NCBI RefSeq assembly: GCF_012070565.1
Contig: NZ_JAAQRO010000009.1
Location: forward strand, 186,001 to 250,000
Origin: Anaerosporobacter faecicola
GTDB lineage: Bacteria > Bacillota > Clostridia > Lachnospirales > Lachnospiraceae
Length of the DNA stretch: 64,000 bases
Direction: 5' to 3'
A program made the position numbers and the translations under genes. Positions 9,389-18,251 of this stretch are shown here, piece after piece. Under the pieces are notes generated by a model. The model was given only the letters and a program-made list of their open reading frames with translations, was not told where the DNA came from and searched no databases. Numbering within the stretch: position 1 is the stretch's first letter; every line of letters begins with the position of its first letter.

Positions 9389-10054
9389 ATGGATAATTCA
9401 GTTATGATTAAAGGGAATCAATCAGGAATAATTGTTGTATTAGATCCTGCTCTTGATTTTACAGAATTAAAATCAAAAATAGCTGAGAAGTTCAAAGCGT
9501 CAGCAAAATTTCTTGGGAATGCTAGTGTTGCCGTTACATTTGAAGGAAGAGAATTGACAACAGAAGATGAAAGAGAGATTCTAGATATTATTGCAGAAAA
9601 CTCTGAACTTAATATTATATGTGTAATTGATTTGAATGAAGAACGCGAGAAGATATTTAAACAATGTTTAAATGATAAGTTGATGGAACTGTCCAATAAC
9701 ACTGGACAATTTTATAAAGGTAACTTACGATCTGGACAAGTTTTGGAATTTGAAACAAGCATTATCATTATTGGTGATGTAAATGCTGGTGCTAAAGTGG
9801 TTTCAAAAGGGAATGTTATTATTTTGGGAGCACTGAAAGGCAACGTATTCGCAGGAGCATCTGGTAATCAGAACAGTTTTGTTGTTGCGCTTTCCATGGA
9901 TCCTGTTCAGATTCGTATAGGAGATATTATTGCGAGATCTCCAGATGATAAGTCTAAGGAAGTTTCAAAAGAGGCGAAGATTGCATATGTAGAAGAAGGT
10001 AACATCTACATTGAATCAATTAGTAAGGATGTTCTTAATGACATTCGTTTGTAA
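9389..10054 (+). CDS. minC: Septum site-determining protein MinC
   Basis: MinC inhibits FtsZ ring assembly away from midcell. The N-terminal domain (residues 1-100) holds FTELKSKIAEKFKASAKFLG. The C-terminal right-handed beta-helix domain carries TSIIIIGDVNAGAKVVSKGN and GNVIILGALKGNVFAGA, the classic MinC_C pattern that binds MinD. The 221 residues are typical. AAAGGAG precedes ATG 9389. It is separated from PBP2 by a hairpin and from minD by 196 bp, so minD may also have its own control. Confidence 0.95.
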   Translation: MDNSVMIKGNQSGIIVVLDPALDFTELKSKIAEKFKASAKFLGNASVAVTFEGRELTTEDEREILDIIAENSELNIICVIDLNEEREKIFKQCLNDKLMELSNNTGQFYKGNLRSGQVLEFETSIIIIGDVNAGAKVVSKGNVIILGALKGNVFAGASGNQNSFVVALSMDPVQIRIGDIIARSPDDKSKEVSKEAKIAYVEEGNIYIESISKDVLNDIRL

Positions 10055-10073
10055 GTTTTTGAATGTATCTATA

Positions 10074-10140
10074 ATATGATGCAAGGTTCAAAAGGTCATT
10101 TCGCGTCTTGTTTGGATAAAAGGGAATGACGTGTGACTCT
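10074..10140 (-). repeat. Dispersed intergenic element, copy 1
   Basis: Plus-strand ATATGATGCAAGG TTCAAAAGGTCAT (about 10074-10100) matches, in opposite orientation, the sequence at about 13881-13910 (reverse complement ATATGATGCAAAGG TCAAAAGGTCAT). Here the copy is degenerate and the hairpin is weak (GTCATT with AATGAC). A second hairpin with an 8-bp stem (CAAGTAGC/GCTACTTG, 10152-10173) follows before minD. There is no T-tract. Confidence 0.4.
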
Positions 10141-10250
10141 CTAAACATGAGCAAGTAGCGTATATGCTACTTGTGATCCTTACATCATAATATTTGTGTT
10201 ATAGAAACATTTCATCATTAGGAATAACAAAAAGTTTGGAGGAAGATTTC

Positions 10251-11039
10251 ATGGGTGAAGTAATAGTTATAACGTCAGGAAAAGGTGGCGTTGGTAAGAC
10301 GACTACCACAGCTAACGTAGGTACAGGTTTAGCAAAATTGAATAAAAAGGTTGTATTGATTGATACAGATATAGGATTAAGAAATCTTGATGTTGTAATG
10401 GGACTTGAGAATCGTATCGTTTATAACTTAGTTGATGTTGTGGAAGGAAATTGTCGAATTAAACAAGCATTGATCAAAGACAAAAGATATCAAAATCTAT
10501 ATTTATTACCATCGGCACAAACAAGAGATAAGTCAGCGGTGAGTCCGGAACAGATGAAAAAGTTAGCAGATGAATTAAAAGAAGAGTTTGATTACATACT
10601 AATGGATTGTCCAGCAGGAATTGAACAAGGGTTTAAGAATGCAATAGCAGGAGCAGACCGCGCATTAGTAGTAACAACACCAGAAGTTTCGGCAGTTCGT
10701 GATGCAGACCGTATCATTGGTTTGTTGGAGGCTAATGAGATTAAACAAACACATCTAGTTGTGAATCGATTACGTATGGATATGGTAAAACGTGGCGATA
10801 TGATGTCAAGTGATGATGTTGTTGAAATCTTAGCAGTTGACTTGATTGGAGTTGTTCCAGATGATGAAGGTATTGTAGTTTCTACAAACCAAGGAGAACC
10901 ATTAGTAGGAAATGAATCCCTTGCAGGACAAGCTTTTATGAATATCTGTAAGAGAATTACTGGAGAAAGCATTCCTTTCTTAGATTTAAATGGTAAAGCG
11001 TCATTAATGCAACGTTTGGCAAGTATATTTAAAAAATAG
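10251..11039 (+). CDS. minD: Septum site-determining ATPase MinD
   Basis: MinD is a ParA-type ATPase that binds the membrane and activates MinC. The deviant Walker A motif GKGGVGKTTTTANVG lies at residues 10-24, followed by DTDIGLRNLDVVMG and the switch region DCPAGIEQGF. The C-terminus SLMQRLASIFKK is the amphipathic membrane-targeting helix. The length is 262 residues. GGAGGA at 10238-10243 sets ATG 10251 as the start; an upstream in-frame extension to 10194 has no supporting SD. minE follows 17 bp downstream. Confidence 0.96.
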   Translation: MGEVIVITSGKGGVGKTTTTANVGTGLAKLNKKVVLIDTDIGLRNLDVVMGLENRIVYNLVDVVEGNCRIKQALIKDKRYQNLYLLPSAQTRDKSAVSPEQMKKLADELKEEFDYILMDCPAGIEQGFKNAIAGADRALVVTTPEVSAVRDADRIIGLLEANEIKQTHLVVNRLRMDMVKRGDMMSSDDVVEILAVDLIGVVPDDEGIVVSTNQGEPLVGNESLAGQAFMNICKRITGESIPFLDLNGKASLMQRLASIFKK

Positions 11040-11056
11040 AGGAGGAGAAAAGACCA

Positions 11057-11332
11057 ATGGGTATTGCAGATTTATTTAAGAAAAAAGCATCTGGCAATGT
11101 AGCGAAAGATCGATTAAAACTTGTGCTGGTATCCGATCGTGCAAATTGTTCTCCTGAGATTATGGAACAGATGAAAAATGATATTATAAAAGTTATTTCA
11201 AAATATGTGGAAATTGATGAAGAAAAGTTAGATATTGAGATTACACAAACTGACTCTGAGGAAAATAACGGCAAAGTTCCTGCCTTGATCGCGAATATTC
11301 CTATAAAGGACCTGAAATCTCCACGAAAATAA
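11057..11332 (+). CDS. minE: Cell division topological specificity factor MinE
   Basis: This is a 91-residue protein beginning with a short amphipathic membrane-binding segment (MGIADLFKKK). The anti-MinCD region DRLKLVLVSDRANCSPEIMEQMKNDII follows, and then the dimerisation beta strand LDIEITQ. MinE stimulates the MinD ATPase and sets the division site. Its presence beside MinCD means this organism has the oscillating type rather than only a DivIVA-anchored system, although a DivIVA homologue also exists in the window. GAGGAG precedes the ATG. Confidence 0.93.
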   Translation: MGIADLFKKKASGNVAKDRLKLVLVSDRANCSPEIMEQMKNDIIKVISKYVEIDEEKLDIEITQTDSEENNGKVPALIANIPIKDLKSPRK

Positions 11333-11344
11333 GGATGATTATTA

Positions 11345-12460
11345 ATGTTTGATTTTAAACAATATGACTTTAAGAGAATGAATTATTCATTAGTCGTACT
11401 AATTCTTATACTGGTAGGTATAGGAACCTATTTAATACAACTAGTAGAGCCATCAGACGGGAAAAAGCAGATTCTTGGACTTGTGCTTGGCTTTATGGCA
11501 ATGTCTTTTGTTGCTGTAGTTGATTACCATTATGTATGTCGCTTTATATGGTTTATCTATTTAGCGAACATTATTCTATTAGTTATGGTGTTTATACCTG
11601 GTATAGGTAAGACACAGTTTGATACACAACGTTGGATTAACTTACGTGTTTTTGATTTACAACCTTCAGAAGTATGTAAGATCATGATGATTATTGTACT
11701 GGCACAATTTTTTACTGATCGTAAAGATAAGATGGATAAGATTTCAACCGTAATCTTATCAGCAATCATGGTTATTTTACCGGTATTGTTAATACTGAAA
11801 CAACCTGATTTATCTTCTAGTATGGTTATGTTATTCGTTTATGTGATCATGATCTATGCTGCTGGACTAAGTTATAAAATTATCGTGCCAATTCTAGCGG
11901 TGGGTATACCAGGTTCTATTGCTTTATTCTGGTATATTCAACAACCTTATCAGAAATTACTTGGAGATTATCAACAAGGTAGAATCTTATCATTCAAGTT
12001 TCCAGAAAAATATCCAGATCTTGTATGGCAACAAGAGAACTCTGTTGAGTTAATTGGATCAGGTCGATTGTATGGAAAACTATTTTCTGGGCAATCATTA
12101 GAGTTAAAGAGTAAAAGTCTACCTGTATCAGAAAGCGATTTTATCTTTTCTGTAGTAGGAGAACAATTGGGCTTTATTGGTGGTTGCGTCATTATTGGTT
12201 TACTAGCAATTGTAATCTTTAAGTGTTTGTCTGTAGCAAGAACAGCAAAAGACCGTACTGGTATGTTGATTGCAACTGGTATATCAGCTATGCTTATGTT
12301 CCAAGTATTTGCTAACATTGGTGTATCAACTTTTATCTTACCTAATACAGGATTACCATTACCTTTTATCAGCTATGGATTAAGTTCATTGGTAAGTTAT
12401 ATGATTGGTATTGGATTTATATTAAATGTAAGTTTACAAAGAAAAAATATAAGGGGGTAA
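11345..12460 (+). CDS. rodA: RodA/FtsW/SpoVE family peptidoglycan glycosyltransferase
   Basis: This is a SEDS-family polytopic protein of 371 residues with about ten transmembrane helices. Characteristic stretches are QRWINLRVFDLQPSEVCK near residue 95, KQPDLSSSMV near 155 with the functionally important Asp, and the C-terminal TGLPLPFISYGLSSLV. SEDS proteins polymerise lipid II. The position with minCDE and close to mreBCD-PBP2 suggests RodA rather than FtsW or SpoVE, but the family members cannot be separated with certainty by eye. mgsA begins 6 bp after its stop. Confidence 0.9.
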   Translation: MFDFKQYDFKRMNYSLVVLILILVGIGTYLIQLVEPSDGKKQILGLVLGFMAMSFVAVVDYHYVCRFIWFIYLANIILLVMVFIPGIGKTQFDTQRWINLRVFDLQPSEVCKIMMIIVLAQFFTDRKDKMDKISTVILSAIMVILPVLLILKQPDLSSSMVMLFVYVIMIYAAGLSYKIIVPILAVGIPGSIALFWYIQQPYQKLLGDYQQGRILSFKFPEKYPDLVWQQENSVELIGSGRLYGKLFSGQSLELKSKSLPVSESDFIFSVVGEQLGFIGGCVIIGLLAIVIFKCLSVARTAKDRTGMLIATGISAMLMFQVFANIGVSTFILPNTGLPLPFISYGLSSLVSYMIGIGFILNVSLQRKNIRG

Positions 12461-12466
12461 ATGCAT

Positions 12467-12862
12467 ATGAATATTGGAATGATTGCACATGATGCAAAAA
12501 AGAAGTTAATGCAAAATTTTTGCATTGCCTATCGTGGTATACTAAGCAAGAACGAACTATATGCGACAGGAACAACAGGAAGATTGATTGAAGAAGTTAC
12601 CAATCTTAATGTTCATAAATATCTTGCGGGACATCTTGGTGGAGAACAGCAATTAGGTGCACAAATTGAGCATAACCAGATTGATATAGTTATCTTCTTA
12701 AGAGACCCATTAACGCCAAAGTCACATGAACCGGATGTTAATAATGTGGTTCAATTATGTGATACACATAACATTCCATTAGCGACGAATCTAGCAACTG
12801 CCGAATTGCTGATCAAAGCTTTGGATCGAGGTGATCTGGAATGGAGAGAAGCGTTACGATGA
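12467..12862 (+). CDS. mgsA: Methylglyoxal synthase
   Basis: MgsA converts dihydroxyacetone phosphate to methylglyoxal plus phosphate, an overflow bypass of lower glycolysis. The 131-residue protein has the MGS-like fold motifs IAHDAKKKLMQNF, ATGTTGRLIEE and SGxLGGxQQ-like HLGGEQQLGAQI, followed by FLRDPLTPKSHEPDV, which contains catalytic and phosphate-binding residues. AAGGGGG at 12451-12457 is 9 nt before ATG 12467 and only 3 nt before ATG 12461, so 12467 is preferred. Its TGA overlaps the ATG of the next gene. Confidence 0.95.
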   Translation: MNIGMIAHDAKKKLMQNFCIAYRGILSKNELYATGTTGRLIEEVTNLNVHKYLAGHLGGEQQLGAQIEHNQIDIVIFLRDPLTPKSHEPDVNNVVQLCDTHNIPLATNLATAELLIKALDRGDLEWREALR

Positions 12863-13842
12863 GACTTAGTAGAAAAATAAGAGTAGTTGGTTCCCTGTTG
12901 GTGATGTTATCGCTGACAGGGTGTTCTTCGTCTACAGAAGCACTTATGAAATATAAGGATAGTAATACTAGTACAGTAGCATTATCTGTAAGAAACGATG
13001 AGATTGACGATTATGGAAATCTATTCAGTGAGAATTTATGTGTAATACCTTTGAAGTCAGATACAGATAATGATGGAAATCTTACTGCCGAAGCTACACT
13101 TTTAGTTAATAATACAGATAAGAAAGTCCTATATGCAAGTGATATATATGAAAAATTATACCCTGCAAGTATTACAAAAGTATTGACTGCTTTAGTGACA
13201 ATTAAGAATGCTGATTTATCGGATACGGTAACAGTTAGTTATGAAGCTTCTCATATTACAGAAGTCGGGGCGAGTCTATGTGGACTTAATGAAGGAGACA
13301 AGATTGTACTTGCGGATTTGCTTAATATATTCTTGATTAGTTCAGGAAACGATGCTGGTATCGCGATTGCAGAACATGTTGCAGGTAGTGTTGACAAGTT
13401 TGCTGATATGATGAATGAACAGGCAAAAGATTTAGGAGCTACCCATTCCAACTTTGTGAATCCTCATGGATTACATGATGAAAATCATTATACGACTGCA
13501 TATGATATATATCTAATCTTTCGAGAAGCATTAAAACTAGAAACCTTTGTAGATATTATAAGTACCAAATCATATGAAGTATCGTATCAAAATAGTAATG
13601 GAGATACGATCAAGAAAAATTATACAACAACAAACCTTTACCTAAAAGGAAATGAAGCAATGCCAGACGGAATCACTGTAATTGGTGGAAAGACTGGTAC
13701 AACGAATAAAGCAGGATCATGTCTTGTTTTGTATTCGAAAGACAAATCAGAGAAGGAGTATATCTCTGTTATCCTAAAGTCAGACTCGAAATATAGTTTG
13801 TATTCACAAATGTCTTACTTATTAAAATTTATCTATAAATGA
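12859..13842 (+). CDS. D-alanyl-D-alanine carboxypeptidase, lipoprotein type
   Basis: This is a serine-type D,D-carboxypeptidase (peptidase S11, PBP5-like) that trims the terminal D-Ala of peptidoglycan stem peptides outside the membrane. The N-terminus has a lipoprotein signal ending in LSLTGC, which is unusual for PBP5-type enzymes that normally have a cleaved signal and a C-terminal anchor. The catalytic motifs are SITK (in YPASITKVLTAL), SGN (in SSGNDAG) and KTG (in GGKTGTTNKAG). The ATG at 12859 overlaps the mgsA stop (ATGA) behind GGAGAG. The 327-residue length suggests that the C-terminal anchoring domain of PBP5 is absent, so the lipid anchor probably replaces it. Confidence 0.88.
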   Translation: MRLSRKIRVVGSLLVMLSLTGCSSSTEALMKYKDSNTSTVALSVRNDEIDDYGNLFSENLCVIPLKSDTDNDGNLTAEATLLVNNTDKKVLYASDIYEKLYPASITKVLTALVTIKNADLSDTVTVSYEASHITEVGASLCGLNEGDKIVLADLLNIFLISSGNDAGIAIAEHVAGSVDKFADMMNEQAKDLGATHSNFVNPHGLHDENHYTTAYDIYLIFREALKLETFVDIISTKSYEVSYQNSNGDTIKKNYTTTNLYLKGNEAMPDGITVIGGKTGTTNKAGSCLVLYSKDKSEKEYISVILKSDSKYSLYSQMSYLLKFIYK

Positions 13843-13844
13843 TG

Positions 13845-13892
13845 AAAAGGTCATGATCACTTTTGTGCAAGCACAACGTGACATGACCTTTT
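13845..13892 (+). terminator. Long bidirectional hairpin after the carboxypeptidase gene; dispersed element copy 2
   Basis: Outer arms AAAAGGTCATG (13845-13855) and CATGACCTTTT (13882-13892) pair perfectly. Inner TCAC/GTGA and TTGTGC/GCACAA pairs continue the stem. It starts 3 bp after the stop codon. The same core sequence is found inverted near 10074-10100. Confidence 0.7.
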
Positions 13893-14032
13893 GACCTTTG
13901 CATCATATAATAGTTGTAAATTCTTATGACCTACTTTATAATAAACTCATAGACTTATGGTAATGGAGCATATAATACAAGTAACGGTGGCAATGTTATT
14001 AATATTTGAGCATCACATAAGGAGGAAATTCT

Positions 14033-14452
14033 ATGGTTCAGATTATTGTTGGTGAAAAAGGTAAAGGTAAGACGAAGGTAATCATTAACCAGGCAAATGA
14101 AAAGATCTTACGATCAGAGGGCTCCGTTGTATACATAGACAAGAGTAACAAACATATGTATGAGCTGAACAACAGACTTCGATTGATAAGTGTAAAAGAT
14201 TACTTTGTAGAGAATTACAAGGAGTTCATTGGCTTTATCTGTGGTATTATATCACAGGATCATGACTTAGAATGTGTTTATGTTGATAGTTTTTTGAAAG
14301 TTGCTCATATTGATGAATCAGAAGTTGAAACCGTAATTGAAAAGCTGAAGATGATTTCGGAACATTTTCATATTGATTTTGTTTTGAGTATATCAATTGC
14401 TAGTAAAGATACACCATCAAGCTTAGTAAATGATGTTTTGGTGGCATTGTAG
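14033..14452 (+). CDS. Small P-loop NTPase-like protein, function unknown
   Basis: This is a 139-residue protein opening with a Walker A-like loop, GEKGKGKTKVI, at residues 6-16. A hydrophobic strand ending in acid (LECVYVDSF, about residue 80) could be a Walker B. The first half resembles the P-loop core of AAA/RecA-like proteins but is too short for a full domain. No family function is recognised. AAGGAGG lies before ATG 14033, and the gene stands alone between two terminator hairpins, so it is probably monocistronic. Confidence 0.65.
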   Translation: MVQIIVGEKGKGKTKVIINQANEKILRSEGSVVYIDKSNKHMYELNNRLRLISVKDYFVENYKEFIGFICGIISQDHDLECVYVDSFLKVAHIDESEVETVIEKLKMISEHFHIDFVLSISIASKDTPSSLVNDVLVAL

Positions 14453-14519
14453 AACAGAACGAATGTGGAATAGGATATAATAACTTAACGTAAGTGATAT
14501 GTTCTATGAATGTACGTAT

Positions 14520-14557
14520 AAAAGAGCAGATTCTTAATTTTGAGAATCTGCTCTTTT
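14520..14557 (+). terminator. Bidirectional terminator
   Basis: A perfect 15-bp stem (AAAAGAGCAGATTCT, 14520-14534, with its complement at 14543-14557) has an 8-nt loop. A- and T-rich arms on both sides serve the plus-strand P-loop gene and the convergent DUF378 gene. Confidence 0.8.
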
Positions 14558-14594
14558 CGTATGAGTACAATGGGGAGAGTAATTCGGATGGTAT

Positions 14595-14792
14595 TTAATC
14601 GTTTCGAAGTCTTCCAAAGAAACTTAAGGCATAAAGACCACATATACCAATAACTGCGTAGATGATTCTTGATACCAAAGTCATATCTCCAAATATTACG
14701 CGTACAAGGTCAAATCCTAAAAAACCAATTAAACCCCAGTTAATCGCTCCTATTATTACTAGAATGAGTGCAATATAATCTATGGTTTTCAT
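14595..14792 (-). CDS. DUF378 membrane protein
   Basis: This is a 65-residue protein with two hydrophobic helices (YIALILVIIGAINWGLIGF and IIYAVIGICGLYALSFF). The NWGL and GFDLV residues are typical of DUF378, a short membrane family of unknown function also known as YuzA. AAAGGAGG lies 6 nt before the start codon on the minus strand. The gene stands alone, between a terminator and a long AT-rich intergenic region. Confidence 0.85.
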   Translation of the reverse strand: MKTIDYIALILVIIGAINWGLIGFLGFDLVRVIFGDMTLVSRIIYAVIGICGLYALSFFGRLRND

Positions 14793-15173
14793 AATATACC
14801 TCCTTTATCATTCTAGAGTTAGTATATCTAATTTAAAAAGAATTATACATTTGTATAAAAACATTTACTAAAAAAATACAAACAAATCTAGATTAAACAT
14901 TCGATATAAAAAATAATAACTTTTATAACGAATTACATGGATAACTTTTTCATCGAACTATACAATTTCATGAATATATGATACAATAGATATAATGATT
15001 TGATTGACAAATACCAACAATATAGGATAGCAGTGAATAATTTAGAATATTTATTCATTGAATTAGGGAAAAGAAGATATCTAGTAAATTTGGCTTATTA
15101 ACCAAGAAATACATATCTTTTGAACCTTAGTATTGTATTATTAAATTAACAAATGTTATACATTGGAGCAAAT
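14793..15173. other. AT-rich intergenic region between divergent genes
   Basis: About 380 bp without a gene. The left part must contain the minus-strand promoter of the DUF378 gene; TATACT-like boxes occur near 14823-14829. The right part has a perfect TTGACA at 15004-15009 followed 16 bp later by a poor -10 (GATAGC), a candidate for the radical SAM gene. No stable hairpin or coding signal was seen. Confidence 0.4.
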
Positions 15174-16121
15174 ATGTATTATAAATATTCAGATTATTTA
15201 AAAAATAGATACGGAACGAAAGTATATAAATTACCTGTGAATCTGCCAATTACATGTCCTAACCGTGAACATGGGACTGGATGTACATTCTGTGCGGATG
15301 TGGGAACTGGTTTTGAAGCACAAGAAGCGGAAATGACTGTGGTAAATCAGTTGTTGACCAATAAAGAACATATTGCTAAACGTTACCATGCTGAAAAATA
15401 CATTGCTTATTTTCAGAATTATACGAATACGTATATGCCATTAAAACAATTTAAACAATATATGAGTGCAGCTGCAAAGTTTCCCGATGTTGTAGAATTA
15501 TCGATTTCAACTCGACCTGATTGTATTGAAGAGTCCTATCTTCAGTATTTAAAGGAGATTTCAGAAGCGCATCAAATATCAATAACGATTGAATTAGGCT
15601 TACAGACGGTAAATTACCATACGTTACAGAAAATAAATCGAGGACATACTTTAGCTGAATACTTAGATGCTGTTCTAAGAATCGCAAAGTATGGTTTTTG
15701 TGTGTGCACACATATAATATTAAACCTTCCTCAGGATACGATGGAGGATGTAATAGAAACAGCAAAAGTTCTTTCTGTATTACCTGTTCAGATTGTTAAG
15801 TTACATTCCTTATATATCGCTAAAAATTCTGAGATGGCAAAAGAATATATGGCAGGAGAGATCACAATCTGTTCCAAAGAAGAATATATTACACGATTGC
15901 GTATGTTCTTGGAATATGTAAGACCGGATATGGTTATAGAACGACTGTTTTCAAGAATCCCAGAAGAAGATTCGGTATTTAGCAACTGGGGGACAAGTTG
16001 GTGGAAGTTGCGAGACGAATTTGAGGAAGAGATGCAACGAAATGAAAGCTACCAAGGAAAACAATTTCGATATATCAATGGGTCTGCACTAAAAAGAGGA
16101 GGTTACTTACATGAGTCGTAG
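15174..16121 (+). CDS. TIGR01212 family radical SAM protein
   Basis: The 315-residue protein carries the iron-sulfur cysteine motif as CPNREHGTGCTFC near residues 24-36, with the C-x8-C-x2-C spacing of the TIGR01212 (YhcC) family. Further typical segments are AYFQNYTNTYMP and ISTRPDC. Members are SAM-dependent radical enzymes of unknown substrate. TTGGAG at 15163-15168 supports ATG 15174 rather than the upstream in-frame ATG 15153. The stop overlaps the start of the next gene by 11 bp, which indicates translational coupling. Confidence 0.9.
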   Translation: MYYKYSDYLKNRYGTKVYKLPVNLPITCPNREHGTGCTFCADVGTGFEAQEAEMTVVNQLLTNKEHIAKRYHAEKYIAYFQNYTNTYMPLKQFKQYMSAAAKFPDVVELSISTRPDCIEESYLQYLKEISEAHQISITIELGLQTVNYHTLQKINRGHTLAEYLDAVLRIAKYGFCVCTHIILNLPQDTMEDVIETAKVLSVLPVQIVKLHSLYIAKNSEMAKEYMAGEITICSKEEYITRLRMFLEYVRPDMVIERLFSRIPEEDSVFSNWGTSWWKLRDEFEEEMQRNESYQGKQFRYINGSALKRGGYLHES

Positions 16122-17499
16122 AAGCAGGAAAGTGGCCAAGTATCGGAGACCAGTCAATATAAACATAGGAGTAATCATATTTTTTGTCTTATTTGTTTAT
16201 ATTGGCATTAATGTAATCTTGTATATGAAAAAAGATCATTTGGCAATCTATGAAGTAGTTGAGAAAACAATTGCCGATGATAATACTTGCCAAGGAATTA
16301 TATTACGAGAAGAAGAAGTTGTGAAGACTACACAAGCTGGATATGTGAATTACTATATAAAAGATGGTGAAAAGGTTGGAAAAAACTCGGTTGTGTATTC
16401 CCTTGATCAGAATGGAAATATTGCAGAATCACTTGCGCAATCCAATGAATCTTTGCGCTTATCTGCAAAAGATATTGCTAGCATTCGTTCTGATATCAGT
16501 AATTTTAAAAATACGTATACAAGCAATGATTACACAAGCGTCTATGATTTTAAATTCAATCTGGAAAATCAGATCTTAGATTGTTTGAACAATTCAAATA
16601 TGAAAAGCATTGAAGATTTATCTTCTTCAAAGAAGTCAGGAACAATTTTTGATATTGTAAAATCAAAAAAGAGCGGTATCGTAACATATTACGCAGATGG
16701 TATGGAAGATTTAAAGGAAGATGATGTGAATCTGGATACTTTTAATACCGAAGAATATGAGAAGAGGATGTTACGAAGCAATGATTTGGTAGAAAAGGAT
16801 AGTCCGGTTTATAAGATCGTAACCAATGAAAAATGGACTTTGATTTTGAACATTTCAAAGGAGCAGTTTGAAAAATTAGCAGAAAAGACAGCCGTTAAGA
16901 TTACCTTTAAAAAGGATGATCTGACAGTAACCGCACCAGTAACTTCCTACCAAAAAGGTGATGGCTATTTTGCAAAGCTAGAATTCAATTCATATATGCT
17001 TCGCTATGTAGAAGATCGATTTGTTACGGTTGAGTTATTATTAAATTCTGCAAGTGGATTAAAGATCCCTGTTTCTTCTATAATAGAAAAAGAATTTTAT
17101 AAAGTACCAAGAGACTATTTTACAAATGGTGGTGATTCTAGTGAAATCGGCATCGTGAAGGAAACCTATACGGAAAAGGGAGAAAAGAAATTCACATTTA
17201 TCCCTACGGAGATCTATTACCAAGATGATGATTTTGGTTATGTTGATACAGCAGTTGTGAGTGCAGGTGATGTGATCAGTAATGTTGATACGCAGGAAAC
17301 TTATACCATATCAGAAATGGATAAGTTAGAAGGTGTCTATAATGTAAATAAAGGATACTGCGTATTCCGTCGTATAGAAAAAGTATATGAAAATCAGGAA
17401 TATTGTATTGTTAAATCCGATACAACATTTGGATTATCCGAATATGATCATATTGTATTAGAGGCTTCTATGGCAGTTGAATCCAATATAATATACTAA
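16111..17499 (+). CDS. HlyD-like membrane fusion family protein
   Basis: The 462-residue protein has a basic N-terminus, one transmembrane segment at about residues 18-38 (IGVIIFFVLFVYIGINVIL) and a large external part. Early in that part there is a biotinyl-lipoyl-like half motif (TTQAGYVNYYIKDGEKVGKN), which recalls the barrel-sandwich hybrid of HlyD/MFP adaptors. No ABC or efflux pump gene is adjacent. Its position just before yggS-sepF, common in Lachnospiraceae, suggests a role in envelope or division rather than export, but this is inference. GAGGAGG lies before ATG 16111 inside the preceding gene. Confidence 0.7.
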   Translation: MSRRSRKVAKYRRPVNINIGVIIFFVLFVYIGINVILYMKKDHLAIYEVVEKTIADDNTCQGIILREEEVVKTTQAGYVNYYIKDGEKVGKNSVVYSLDQNGNIAESLAQSNESLRLSAKDIASIRSDISNFKNTYTSNDYTSVYDFKFNLENQILDCLNNSNMKSIEDLSSSKKSGTIFDIVKSKKSGIVTYYADGMEDLKEDDVNLDTFNTEEYEKRMLRSNDLVEKDSPVYKIVTNEKWTLILNISKEQFEKLAEKTAVKITFKKDDLTVTAPVTSYQKGDGYFAKLEFNSYMLRYVEDRFVTVELLLNSASGLKIPVSSIIEKEFYKVPRDYFTNGGDSSEIGIVKETYTEKGEKKFTFIPTEIYYQDDDFGYVDTAVVSAGDVISNVDTQETYTISEMDKLEGVYNVNKGYCVFRRIEKVYENQEYCIVKSDTTFGLSEYDHIVLEASMAVESNIIY

Positions 17500-17543
17500 T
17501 AGAGTAGATGTGACGTTCAGCCACAGGAAAGGATGAAGTAAGA

Positions 17544-18236
17544 ATGGTAAAAGAAAACTTAGCGTATGTGGAAGAACAGATTCAAAAAGCTTGCGACAAG
17601 GTGGGAAGAAAACGTGAAGAAGTTACCCTAATAGCTGTCAGTAAGACGAAACCAGTTGCGTTAATCGATGAAGCAATCGACTATGGAATACAAGAGTTTG
17701 GTGAGAATAAAGTACAAGAAATTATGGACAAATTTGATACCGTCAAGGCTCCTGTTCATTGGCATATGATTGGTCATCTGCAACGGAATAAAGTAAAATA
17801 TATCGTAGATAAAGTTTGCTTGATCCATTCTGTTGACTCGTATCGGTTAGCAGAGATGATTGATCAGGAGGCTGAAAAAAAGGGTGTTATCAGTAATATA
17901 CTTCTTGAAGTAAATATTGCGAAAGAAGATACGAAATTTGGTGCAATGGAAGAAGATGTTCCTGGTTTAGTGGAGCAAATTGCAAAACTTCCACATGTAC
18001 GTATTAAAGGACTTATGACAATTGCTCCTTTTGTGGAAAATAGTGAGAAAAATAGGGTCCATTTTAGAAATTTGCGAAATTTATATGTTGACATCAAAAA
18101 CAAAAACATTGATAATGTTGATATGAAGATTTTATCTATGGGAATGACAAATGATTATGAAATTGCAATTGAAGAAGGTGCAACAATGATTCGTGTTGGT
18201 ACTGGAATCTTTGGTGAACGTAATTATACAATATAA
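17544..18236 (+). CDS. yggS: YggS family PLP homeostasis protein (PLPBP)
   Basis: This 230-residue single-domain alanine-racemase-fold protein binds PLP through the lysine in LIAVSKTKP near residue 36. Other family motifs are FGENKVQE, WHMIGHLQRNK and the C-terminal MGMTNDYEIAIEEGATMIRVGTGIFG. It acts in pyridoxal phosphate homeostasis and has no known catalytic reaction. AAAGGATGAAG precedes ATG 17544. sepF follows after 15 bp, the standard Gram-positive arrangement (ylmE-ylmF). Confidence 0.94.
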   Translation: MVKENLAYVEEQIQKACDKVGRKREEVTLIAVSKTKPVALIDEAIDYGIQEFGENKVQEIMDKFDTVKAPVHWHMIGHLQRNKVKYIVDKVCLIHSVDSYRLAEMIDQEAEKKGVISNILLEVNIAKEDTKFGAMEEDVPGLVEQIAKLPHVRIKGLMTIAPFVENSEKNRVHFRNLRNLYVDIKNKNIDNVDMKILSMGMTNDYEIAIEEGATMIRVGTGIFGERNYTI

Positions 18237-18251
18237 AAAAGGAGATATGTT

